Below are positions 35,781-43,747 of a stretch of DNA of 64,000 nucleotides, piece after piece; position 1 is the stretch's first letter; each line of letters starts with the position of its first letter. A program made the position numbers and the translations under genes. The notes beneath the pieces were generated by a model. The model was not told where the DNA came from. It saw only the letters and a program-made list of their open reading frames with translations, and searched no databases. Source of the DNA: JANQMY01 sp965227095 (GTDB lineage: Bacteria > Pseudomonadota > Alphaproteobacteria > JANQMY01); assembly GCA_965227095.1 (NCBI GenBank), contig CBDDFL010000001.1, positions 2,046,001-2,110,000 of the forward strand, read 5' to 3'.

Positions 35781-37120
35781 TGGAGCTCGCCGCCAGAGAG
35801 TCTGTGGCTCAACCATTTTCAGAAAATGGATTAGGACCAGAGTTTGACCAGTTGATTAAGTCACTGCCACCGACGATCTTTGGTGCGCCGGACGAACCTT
35901 GGTGTGCTCCTGAACTCTCACGTGATCCGTTCTCACTCTTGAGCGAACTGAGGGAAAGAGAGGGTGATGTTGTTCGCATGGGGGAAGACGGCACATTTGG
36001 AGGTGTTAGCCTTCCTGACCCTAATGGTCATGACATATCAAATCCCGTGTTCATTGCACTGAGCTACGACGCGGTTCATGAGATTGGAACGCAAGCGAAA
36101 AGATTCCAAAACGACGGTGCTTATCGCGTATCGCAACAGGTGCAAGGCCGTACAATTAACTGTCTCGATGGTGCAGAACATCGAATGATGCGGCGCCTGA
36201 TGGATCAAACGATGTTTGGCCGCAAACAGATGGAGGAATACCTCGTCACTCTAACTGAGCCGACAGTCGATTACTTAGTAGATCGAATTATTGAAAGGTT
36301 TGAGGCTGGCGAAGATGTCGAAATTTGTCGAGATCTCGCATTGCCTCTTGTTTACAAGGCGATATCGACAATTTTGGGCGTTCCCGAGAGTTTGTTTTCT
36401 GAATTTGTTGGTTTGGGAGATGACGCGTTTGGCTTCATGAGGGACCCGGAAAAAGCTATGGCGGCCGTTGAGAAGCTAACTCAGCATTTCAGTGAGCAAC
36501 TGACGCTTCATCGAGAAATGGAGATACCGCCCCGAGATTTCATGACAATCATGTCGGAATCGGAGTTGAACGGCTACAGTTTATCCGACGAAGACATTAT
36601 CAAACACTGTAGGTTTTTGCTTCCCGGCGGTATCGAAACGACCTGGCGCCAGGCCGCGAACATGTTTATGGCGCTAATGCTGCACCCAGAACAGTGGCAG
36701 GCGGTGACGGAGGACCTGTCTCTTGTTGAGCAAACTGTTGAGGAGGCATTGAGATGGGTGCCGTCAGGTTTTGTAGTTCCACGGAAAGCAGTAGAAGACA
36801 CTGAAGTAAGTGGCGTTCATATTCCAGCAGGTGCCGGCGTAAACAGCATTCAAGGAATCGCCAACAGAGATCCGAGACATTGGGAAAGAGCCAATGAGTT
36901 CGATATTTTTCGGCCCTCGAAACCACATCTTACTTTTCATGCAGGTTTGCACTTCTGCATGGGCCAAAACCTAGCGCGCAATAGTTTCAAAACCGCTTTG
37001 CGAGAAGTTGCTACGCGCATTCCCGATTTGGCATTGGCATGTGATCCAGCTGATGTGGAAATGTGCGGTTTTGGCTTGCATGTGGTGCGTAGGTTGCCGG
37101 TTAAAAGGCAGTCGTCTTAA
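35777..37120 (+). CDS. Cytochrome P450, type B (copy 1)
   Basis: 447 residues, start overlapping the stop of the Mo-enzyme gene. I-helix motif LLPGGIETTWRQ, K-helix EEALRWVPSG and heme motif FHAGLHFCMGQNLARN with Cys394 are present. The heme loop begins F-H-A-G rather than the usual F-G-x-G. The sequence is of the soluble bacterial class and needs separate ferredoxin and reductase; none is encoded nearby. It is clearly paralogous to the P450 at 39662-40972 (shared LLPGGIETTWRQ, EEALRW, SGFVVPR, SIQGIANRDP and heme-loop blocks). A small-molecule kinase gene follows. Confidence 0.93.
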   Translation: MMELAARESVAQPFSENGLGPEFDQLIKSLPPTIFGAPDEPWCAPELSRDPFSLLSELREREGDVVRMGEDGTFGGVSLPDPNGHDISNPVFIALSYDAVHEIGTQAKRFQNDGAYRVSQQVQGRTINCLDGAEHRMMRRLMDQTMFGRKQMEEYLVTLTEPTVDYLVDRIIERFEAGEDVEICRDLALPLVYKAISTILGVPESLFSEFVGLGDDAFGFMRDPEKAMAAVEKLTQHFSEQLTLHREMEIPPRDFMTIMSESELNGYSLSDEDIIKHCRFLLPGGIETTWRQAANMFMALMLHPEQWQAVTEDLSLVEQTVEEALRWVPSGFVVPRKAVEDTEVSGVHIPAGAGVNSIQGIANRDPRHWERANEFDIFRPSKPHLTFHAGLHFCMGQNLARNSFKTALREVATRIPDLALACDPADVEMCGFGLHVVRRLPVKRQSS

Positions 37121-37187
37121 GACAGACCAATTACCCAAGATCTGAGAAGCGGTTCTTTCCACAAAAGATAAAATAAAGGAAAACGTG

Positions 37188-38342
37188 ATGGTGGATGTAG
37201 TGGGTAGCGTCGACATTCTAGATCTGATGCGTAAATCGGCGATGGCGGACGAAAATGAAATGCCCATGGCTTTTTCTTCCTCAGAGACGCCATGGTCAGT
37301 AGACGGAATCTCTGTTGAATGGTTGGACGACTGTCTCGGAGCCGGCGCGGGCAAAAGATCTATTACTGATTTTTCCTTCAAAGGGGAAACGTCAGGGACA
37401 TCCGTAAGAAGGTCCATTCAGCTGAAACATACCGATGGTGAGGTGGACACAACCGTCTTCGCAAAAACATACCCATCATTCGAACATCGTGTTGCCAATG
37501 TGATGACGCAGACGGCACAGGCCGAAGGTGCTTTCTATCTTGAGCTGCGGCCACAATTGGATATCGAATCTCCGATCGGTCACTATTGGTCTTGGGACCC
37601 CGAAACGTATAGAGCGATCGTCATCATTGAAGACATCGCTTCATCAAAGGGGGCAACGTTTTGCAATTGGCAAACGTCGATTTCGTTCGAAGAAGCACAA
37701 CAGGTCGTTCGTCTTCTTGCGAAAGTCCACGGTACCTTTCTAAACGATCCAACACTCTCAGCGAAACACCCGTGGCTGAAGTCTTTTCATGAGTGGACGC
37801 AATCGTTTGCGTACCTAAAGGATCAACATATGGCGGCGATGGAAAAGGCCAGCGAACTATTGCCACAGGATCTGATTGGAAAGGGCGAGGCGCTTTATAA
37901 CGGGTTTATGAGGCTGAGAGACGATCTAGGCGAAATGTCTTCTACGTTGATTCATTCCGATGTGCACTTAGGCAACTGGTACAAAACCGAAGAAGGGAAA
38001 GTCGGCCTCCTTGATTGGCAGTGTTGCAATATTGGCCCTGGCATTCGTGATGTGGCCTACGCACTTTCGACGATGTTGGAAATCGAAGACCGCCGTAAGT
38101 GGGAGACGGATCTTTTAGGATCATATGTGGACCAAATGAAAATTCACTCGGACGAACGATACGATTTTGAATCCAACTTCTTTGAATACAAACGCTTTTT
38201 ACTTGCTGCTTTGATGATGTGGACGCCGACCCTTTGCCCGGCGCCAAATTTTCCGAACATGCAGCCAGAAGAAATGTCGCGGAAAATGATTGAACGTATT
38301 AGTGCAGCAATCAAAGACCACAAGGTTCTGGAGCTGATCTAA
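37188..38342 (+). CDS. APH/ecdysteroid-kinase-like small-molecule phosphotransferase (copy 1)
   Basis: 384 residues from ATG 37188 with AAAGGA upstream. It has the aminoglycoside-phosphotransferase fold: catalytic loop IHSDVHLGNWYK (the conserved H-x-D-x-x-x-x-N with Asp and Asn) and metal-binding LLDWQC in place of D-F-G. The N-terminal lobe carries a VIIEDIASSKG stretch as in EcK-like kinases that phosphorylate steroid or other natural-product hydroxyls. It is transcribed with the P450 and Mo-enzyme genes. Likely role: ATP-dependent phosphorylation of a hydroxylated intermediate (inference). Its paralogue lies tail-to-tail at 38407-39624. Confidence 0.87.
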   Translation: MVDVVGSVDILDLMRKSAMADENEMPMAFSSSETPWSVDGISVEWLDDCLGAGAGKRSITDFSFKGETSGTSVRRSIQLKHTDGEVDTTVFAKTYPSFEHRVANVMTQTAQAEGAFYLELRPQLDIESPIGHYWSWDPETYRAIVIIEDIASSKGATFCNWQTSISFEEAQQVVRLLAKVHGTFLNDPTLSAKHPWLKSFHEWTQSFAYLKDQHMAAMEKASELLPQDLIGKGEALYNGFMRLRDDLGEMSSTLIHSDVHLGNWYKTEEGKVGLLDWQCCNIGPGIRDVAYALSTMLEIEDRRKWETDLLGSYVDQMKIHSDERYDFESNFFEYKRFLLAALMMWTPTLCPAPNFPNMQPEEMSRKMIERISAAIKDHKVLELI

Positions 38343-38406
38343 ACGCGACACCCAAAATGAGTATCAGCAAGCAGGGCCTTGATTTCGGACATGCGTGTTG
38401 GTCTAG

Positions 38407-39624
38407 CTAGTCGAGCGCACCAAAAGAGTCGAGATCAACGATCGCGTTGGTGAACCGTTTAATCATCTCCACCGACAACTCTTCCGGTTGCATATTGTCG
38501 GGTGCGAATGCTGGCGGCGCGTATGTCGGTGTCCAAAATGCCAAAGCGCTAAACACTTGTTGTCGGTACCGCAACCAAGCGTCGTCAAATGAGATAGGGC
38601 TCCTCGAACGCGCATTCATCTCAGCTACATAGAGTCTGATCAGATCTTCTTCCCATTCACGCCGATCTTCCACAGCGAGTGTGGCCGTCAGGGCATAGGC
38701 TAAATCCCTTGACCAATGTCCTCGCGATACACACTGCCAATCCAATAATCCCATTTCGTCATTTTGGGTGATATACCAATTGCCAAGATGAACGTCACAA
38801 TGGACGAGAGTTTGGGGTAGAGTCTTGTGAAGCTCTGTACAGCGTACAATAGCAGGCCATGTCTCATTCCTGCGGGCGCGTAATGCTTCAGGAATGACGG
38901 GCAGCGCTTTATCGAAACCTCTATAGTGATATTTCTCCAAGTTCATTAGCCGTGACATGCGCTGATACACTTCAGGCCAAGTCATTAACTCGCCGAACCT
39001 CGTTGAAAGCTCTGGATTTTCCAAAAAGTGTCCGTGTAACGATGCGAGCACCCGAACGATACTCTCGGCATTCTTTCTCGTAATTTTAGTTGTTGGTTTA
39101 GGGAAACTGGCGCCCTTAGTTGCGACTAAATCTTCTATTAGATGAATAGAGCGTCCATTCCAAAGATTGTACGCTGAGTAATATCCAATAGGGGCCTCTA
39201 TTTCTAGGTCCGGCCGTACCAAGCGATAAAACTGCTCTTCAATCATCATCGACGGAACGGAACTCATGCTAACACGCGTAACAAAAGTTGGCGTTCCCTT
39301 GCAAAAGATCGATGTCGGTAAACGAGCTGCCTCTCCTTCCTTATTGTAGGTGACGAGTATCTGTTGCCGGCCAGAAGTTCCTGTATGGCCGACGCCCATT
39401 TTTATGCTAACGACTTTGGCGCCGGGGTGTTCTCCGCAAATCACATCCGTTAACCACTCAGGCGATATGGCACTGAAATGCCAAGGAATCTTTTTGCCGG
39501 ATTTGGCGGCCGGATTTCTTACTTTGTCGGAAATATGTGCAATCAAGTAGCGCAAGGAACGTTCAAGCATGGTGAACGTATTGAATGGGCTCGTTGCATA
39601 GTTATTCAAGGCACCGTTTGTCAT
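38407..39624 (-). CDS. APH/ecdysteroid-kinase-like small-molecule phosphotransferase (copy 2)
   Basis: 405 residues. It shares with copy 1 the catalytic loop VHCDVHLGNWYI, the LLDWQCVSRG metal site, the HLIEDLVATKGASF strand and a C-terminal FWTPTYAPPAF block corresponding to MWTPTLCPAPNF there. It is about 20 residues longer, with a more basic N-terminus. It is the last gene of a minus-strand unit after two P450 genes, mirroring copy 1, which ends a plus-strand unit after a P450. The start at 39624 has no strong ribosome site; an in-frame Met 18 residues later is an alternative. Confidence 0.85.
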   Translation of the reverse strand: MTNGALNNYATSPFNTFTMLERSLRYLIAHISDKVRNPAAKSGKKIPWHFSAISPEWLTDVICGEHPGAKVVSIKMGVGHTGTSGRQQILVTYNKEGEAARLPTSIFCKGTPTFVTRVSMSSVPSMMIEEQFYRLVRPDLEIEAPIGYYSAYNLWNGRSIHLIEDLVATKGASFPKPTTKITRKNAESIVRVLASLHGHFLENPELSTRFGELMTWPEVYQRMSRLMNLEKYHYRGFDKALPVIPEALRARRNETWPAIVRCTELHKTLPQTLVHCDVHLGNWYITQNDEMGLLDWQCVSRGHWSRDLAYALTATLAVEDRREWEEDLIRLYVAEMNARSRSPISFDDAWLRYRQQVFSALAFWTPTYAPPAFAPDNMQPEELSVEMIKRFTNAIVDLDSFGALD

Positions 39625-39661
39625 TTGGCGTCATCGCTGTTTTTTGTGTTTTAGGAGAGAT

Positions 39662-40972
39662 TTAGGCGGTCACCGGGATACCGAGTGGACAACGGACACC
39701 AAACCCTCTCATTTCAATTTCAGCAGGATCGCAGGCGAGTTTCATGTCGGGTAATTTCGCGACTAGTTGGCGGAGCACAGCCTTAAACGTGTTTCGAGCT
39801 AGGTGCTGCCCCATACAGAAATGAATGCCTGTGTGGAATGTCAGGTGTTCATGCTTTTCTCTGAAGATGTCAAATTGGTCAGGCTTATCCCATACGGCCG
39901 GATCGCGATTTGCAATTCCTTGTATGCTGCACACGAATGAACCCGCCGGAACAGGGGTTCCGGATACTTCCGTATCAATGGCCGCGTGACGTGGAACGAC
40001 GAAACCGGAAGGACACCACCGAAGGGCTTCTTCCACGGTCTGTTCGATCAAAGAATTGTCTTCTACCACCGCCTGGTATTGTTTTGGATGAAGCATTAAG
40101 GCCATGATCAAGTTGGCTGTCTGACGCCATGTTGTTTCAATGCCGCCCGGCAGTAAGAAGCGGCAGTGTTGAATAATCTCCGCTTCGGTCATTTTTCGGC
40201 CCTTGAGTTCCTCTGTCTGAAGAACTGTTAGCATGTCAGACTGCGGATCAGTCTTTCGTTTATCTAGTTCTGACGCGAAGAAGCTATCCAGATCCTGAAT
40301 GGCTTTCATGGCAGCTTCTAGGTCTCTTGGTCCACTTTGGGCAATCTCTCCCAGTTCGACAAAGTGGGCGAAATAGGCCTGCGGAACACCAATAATGCTG
40401 GAAATTGATTTGTAGGTGACCGGCAGGGCGATATCCCGACAAATCTCACCTGTTTCTCCAGAACGTATTTTCGCTTCGAGCCTGTCGACTAAGTAGGTGA
40501 CAATGGGCTCTGTCAAAGAGTCCGCGAAATCCTGCATCTTCTGTCGGCCAAAAAACGCGCCATCCAAGAGGCGCCGCATTGTAAAGTGTTCCTGGCCGTC
40601 CAAGCAGTTAACGGTTGCGCCGTGTGCGGTTTGTTGCATCCCGTACGCTTGGTCGCTTATGAAGGTATTCCGGTCGACACCCACCTTGTTGACAGCTTCG
40701 TAAGAGAGGGCAACAAAATGCGGTTTCGATAGATCATGGCCCCAAACGTTAAAGATGTCCGTGCCGGCGTAGAGCCCGTCTTCACCGCGGCGAACCATGC
40801 CACCAGCGCGGTCTCGCAGTTCCGCCAAAATGGGGAATGGATTCTTCGAGAAAGTAGGGTCTAAGAATGCGTCATCCGGTGCACCGATCAGGTGATCCGG
40901 CAAGCCCTTGATAAGAACATCAAAAGAATCATCGAGACCATCAACTGGTTTTGCTGACTGGTGAATGTTCAT
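39662..40972 (-). CDS. Cytochrome P450, type B (copy 2)
   Basis: 436 residues. I-helix LLPGGIETTWRQ, K-helix EEALRWCPSG and heme motif FHTGIHFCMGQHLARN with Cys386 match copy 1 closely, including the F-H-x-G loop start and the rare TTWRQ after the I-helix acid-Thr pair. GGAG precedes the ATG. It follows P450 A2 by 16 bases and precedes kinase copy 2, so this unit reads P450 A - P450 B - kinase. No redox partner gene is present in the unit. Confidence 0.93.
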   Translation of the reverse strand: MNIHQSAKPVDGLDDSFDVLIKGLPDHLIGAPDDAFLDPTFSKNPFPILAELRDRAGGMVRRGEDGLYAGTDIFNVWGHDLSKPHFVALSYEAVNKVGVDRNTFISDQAYGMQQTAHGATVNCLDGQEHFTMRRLLDGAFFGRQKMQDFADSLTEPIVTYLVDRLEAKIRSGETGEICRDIALPVTYKSISSIIGVPQAYFAHFVELGEIAQSGPRDLEAAMKAIQDLDSFFASELDKRKTDPQSDMLTVLQTEELKGRKMTEAEIIQHCRFLLPGGIETTWRQTANLIMALMLHPKQYQAVVEDNSLIEQTVEEALRWCPSGFVVPRHAAIDTEVSGTPVPAGSFVCSIQGIANRDPAVWDKPDQFDIFREKHEHLTFHTGIHFCMGQHLARNTFKAVLRQLVAKLPDMKLACDPAEIEMRGFGVRCPLGIPVTA

Positions 40973-40988
40973 GATTTTACTCCGGAGA

Positions 40989-42374
40989 TTATCGTGCGCG
41001 TACTGTCATTGGCATGCCACCTTTCGGCTTAATAGACATGCTGACTTTTGGTTCTGGCAGGTTGCCGCCTTCAAGATCGAACAGGAAGCTTCTCGACATC
41101 ATGGCGATAAGTAGGACGCCTTCCATGCGCGCCATTTTTTCGCCGATGCATCCCCGCGCGCCAAGTGAAAAGGGCAGGTAAGTCCCTTTGGGCCTTTTCG
41201 CATCATTGTCTTTGGAGAACCGTTCGGGGTCGAATCTTTCAGGCTCAGGCCAAAAGTTTGGATCACGGGCAATGGTGTAAGCGCTGAATGCGATCAGATC
41301 ACCTGCGGAAACGTTGTAACCGCAAATTTCATCGTCTTCAGAAGCTGTTCTTAAGAGCATTGAAAACATGGGATAGAGGCGCATCGTTTCGCGAAACACC
41401 ATGTCTGTGTACTCAAGCTTGCGATAATCCTCCAGCGTGGGGCGTCGATCACCGATCACTCGATCGACTTCATTGAGGAGCTTGTCTCGCACATCCGGAT
41501 TTTTTGAAAGCATGCCCCATGTCCATGTGACGGAACCCGCCGTTGTTTCGTGCCCGCCAAAAAGAAGTGTCATGCAATTGTCTCGGATTTCCTTTCGGGT
41601 AAGTGGAGATCCGTCATCGTGGCGGGCGAGAATAAGGGAATCCAGCATGTCGTTGATTTCAATGACGTTTTCTCTTTCTCTGTCGTCTATCAGTCGATCA
41701 ACACGTTCATCCAGTTTTGCGAGATCGGCTTTACCCTTCCAAGCCGCCGGGAAAGCCATGGCCAGTGGAGAATTCATTGTTAAGTAGCGGGCATTTATGT
41801 AAGCGGTCTGGTTGTTGAACCATTCCGTAAGCTGAGGGATCTCAGACTTAGATATACCACGGGCGAAAATCGTCCTAATCAGAACCCGAAATGTTGCCTC
41901 ATGCATCAAGGTGTACATATCGATCTGACCTCGGCCGCTCGCGATAGGCATGAGGTGATCGATTTCTTCACTTACAGAATCCACTATTTGCTCGAAATAG
42001 AGATCCAACATTTTTCGAGAAAACAAAGGCAACACGAATTTTCGAGCTTCAGCCCATTTGGCATGATCAGTCAGCGTCGCAATACTGTTTCCCAACAGAG
42101 GCTCTAAAGTTGCCATTCCCAAATCAGGCTTCGGATAATTTTGTTGGTTTTCCCACAGGATATGGCGAACGGCATCTGCGTCATGGAGGAAGACAATTTT
42201 TTGAGGGCCAAGATAGGCGGTATGAACACGTCCATACGCTTCAATCTGACGATTGAAGTAGGCTATGGGATTAGACAGAATTCGAGCCGCATCTCCAATT
42301 ATGGGCCACCCACGGCTAGCAGGTGGAAGCTTGCTTGTCCGTGTGGGGGTTGTGTGGGATTCTAACGCCGCCAA
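40989..42374 (-). CDS. Cytochrome P450, type A (copy 2)
   Basis: 461 residues from a TTG at 42374, supported by GGGAGG six bases upstream; no better in-frame ATG precedes the conserved PPASRGWPIIGD start. I-helix LLFGGHETTAGSVTW, K-helix ETMRLYP and heme motif FSLGARGCIGEKMARMEG with Cys409 are intact. It shares the whole layout with P450 A1 (32117-33505), including EPLLGNSI, LTDHAKWAEARKFVLPLFS and a C-terminal MSIKPKGGMPM. It heads the A2-B2-kinase unit and is divergent from the tandem AsnC regulator gene. Confidence 0.93.
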   Translation of the reverse strand: MAALESHTTPTRTSKLPPASRGWPIIGDAARILSNPIAYFNRQIEAYGRVHTAYLGPQKIVFLHDADAVRHILWENQQNYPKPDLGMATLEPLLGNSIATLTDHAKWAEARKFVLPLFSRKMLDLYFEQIVDSVSEEIDHLMPIASGRGQIDMYTLMHEATFRVLIRTIFARGISKSEIPQLTEWFNNQTAYINARYLTMNSPLAMAFPAAWKGKADLAKLDERVDRLIDDRERENVIEINDMLDSLILARHDDGSPLTRKEIRDNCMTLLFGGHETTAGSVTWTWGMLSKNPDVRDKLLNEVDRVIGDRRPTLEDYRKLEYTDMVFRETMRLYPMFSMLLRTASEDDEICGYNVSAGDLIAFSAYTIARDPNFWPEPERFDPERFSKDNDAKRPKGTYLPFSLGARGCIGEKMARMEGVLLIAMMSRSFLFDLEGGNLPEPKVSMSIKPKGGMPMTVRAR

Positions 42375-42426
42375 TTGTTCCCTCCCGGTGAAGGTGGTAT
42401 CCGCGTTCTTGATCTAAAAATTTATA

Positions 42427-42458
42427 ATGCGAACAATATAACGAAAAAATAAACGCAA
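42427..42458. promoter_or_regulatory. Putative shared operator between P450 A2 and the AsnC-type regulator genes
   Basis: ATGCGA (42427) and ACGCAA (42453) form inverted half-sites 26 bases apart in an A-rich region. The same 26-base start-to-start spacing occurs for TTGCGT/ACGCAA before the amidohydrolase gene (48325 and 48351). The site lies between the P450 A2 start and the regulator start, so it could serve both autoregulation and control of the P450 unit. Confidence 0.45.
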
Positions 42459-42568
42459 AAAATACAAAAATCAACAAATTGTTCAGCATTTAAATTTCGG
42501 TTGAGCAAAAATGTCCTCAGCATGAGGGGTGAAGAGCGCGTCGCAAAAGAATCGCGTAGAAAGAGTTT

Positions 42569-43501
42569 ATGAGAGCGCCAGACGAAACCGACCTGCAGAT
42601 CATTGAAGCCCTGCGCGACGATCCTCAAGTCACAAACAAAGCGATCGCCGCACAAATTGGTGTGGCGGAACGGACCGTTGCCTATCGTGTTCGGGCTATG
42701 TCCGACGATCATGTGATGCGTGTGGTGGCTCAGAAAGATATTTTCAAAGATGGCTATGAGCTTATGTGTTTCACATATGTTTATGCTCAGGGACGCGCCG
42801 TTGCGAAAATCGCTGAAGATATTGCGGCCATTCCGGAAGTTACCAGTGTTTCAATTGGGCTGGGGCGGCCGGAATTCTTTGTCAATATGCGGGCGACAGA
42901 TCGCAAACATTTGCAAACCCTTATAAAAAATGCGCTTGGTTCCATAAAAGGCGTCCAGTTGGTTCGTACCGAAATCTGCCTTGAGATTGCAAAATACGTG
43001 TCCGGATATGGCAATCTTTCCGGGGAGATTCCGTCGGCCGCGATTTCAAACGGTGATCGCAGCAAAGATCAGCAAATAATAGACCTACTTCTTACGGATG
43101 GCCGTATTAGTAACCGCGAGATTGCGCGACGCTTGGAAGTGTCGGAAGCAAATGTACGGCAAAGATTGCGAAAAATGGAAGAAGACAAGTATATGCGATT
43201 GTCCGTTGTTTGTGATGCCGCAAGTATGGGCATCGGGGCGGTTTCACTAGTCCACCTGGCTATTTCGCCAAACAAGATTGATCGGGCGTTTTCTCGCCTT
43301 GTTCAGTTTGAACAAATCTCGTTTCTCGCGACGACGACTGGTCAATACGGAGCAGTGGCTCTTGCTAGTACCAGTCTACAACAAGAATTGGTCGAGTTAT
43401 GCGACAATGAAATTTCTTTAATTGATGGCGTTCAAAATTTCAGTGTCTACCCCATCATCGACACACTAAAGCACCGATACGATCTTATACGGATCAAGTA
43501 A
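42569..43501 (+). CDS. Tandem Lrp/AsnC-type regulator (two HTH-RAM modules)
   Basis: 310 residues, about twice the normal Lrp/AsnC length of 150-160. The first module (about 1-150) has HTH NKAIAAQIGVAERTVAYRV and a RAM-like effector domain (EVTSVSIGLGRPEFFVNM). The second (about 160-310) has HTH NREIARRLEVSEANVRQRL and another effector domain (QISFLATTTGQYGAVALA). Family members bind small ligands and form dimers or octamers that wrap DNA; a fused pair would act as a covalent dimer. Its position in the middle of the P450/receptor/PEP-enzyme block makes it the best candidate for controlling the shared ACGCAA motif (inference). Confidence 0.9.
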   Translation: MRAPDETDLQIIEALRDDPQVTNKAIAAQIGVAERTVAYRVRAMSDDHVMRVVAQKDIFKDGYELMCFTYVYAQGRAVAKIAEDIAAIPEVTSVSIGLGRPEFFVNMRATDRKHLQTLIKNALGSIKGVQLVRTEICLEIAKYVSGYGNLSGEIPSAAISNGDRSKDQQIIDLLLTDGRISNREIARRLEVSEANVRQRLRKMEEDKYMRLSVVCDAASMGIGAVSLVHLAISPNKIDRAFSRLVQFEQISFLATTTGQYGAVALASTSLQQELVELCDNEISLIDGVQNFSVYPIIDTLKHRYDLIRIK

Positions 43502-43675
43502 TTCCTATTCAGTTTTTCTTCACACAAAGTTTCTTCTGTGTCGTTTTAAGTGTCGTTCTCCAATGGATCGAACCAGGCGATCGATAGAAACACAATGAGT
43601 GCATGTAAAAGATAAACAGCTTCATTGATCGTCCTGATTTCCTCCGAAAACGAAGCTTCCTTGTCTAGTGAAAAC

Positions 43676-43701
43676 AAAAAAGGCGGAGCCGAAGCTCCGC
43701 C
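43676..43701 (-). terminator. Rho-independent terminator of the second TonB receptor gene
   Basis: Read on the minus strand: GGCGGAGC-TTCG-GCTCCGCC followed by TTTTTTG. A perfect 8-bp stem with a UUCG tetraloop, 46 bases past the receptor stop codon. Very strong intrinsic terminator. Confidence 0.9.
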
Positions 43702-43712
43702 AGGTATCGTGT

Positions 43713-43737
43713 TTACCTCCGCCGGGGCGGGAGGTAA
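43713..43737. repeat. Inverted repeat beside the receptor terminator
   Basis: TTACCTCC - 9 bases - GGAGGTAA, a perfect 8-bp inverted repeat between the receptor stop codon and its terminator. It has no T-run on either strand. It may extend the terminator structure or protect the mRNA 3' end. Confidence 0.45.
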
Positions 43738-43747
43738 GGGAGGTAAA

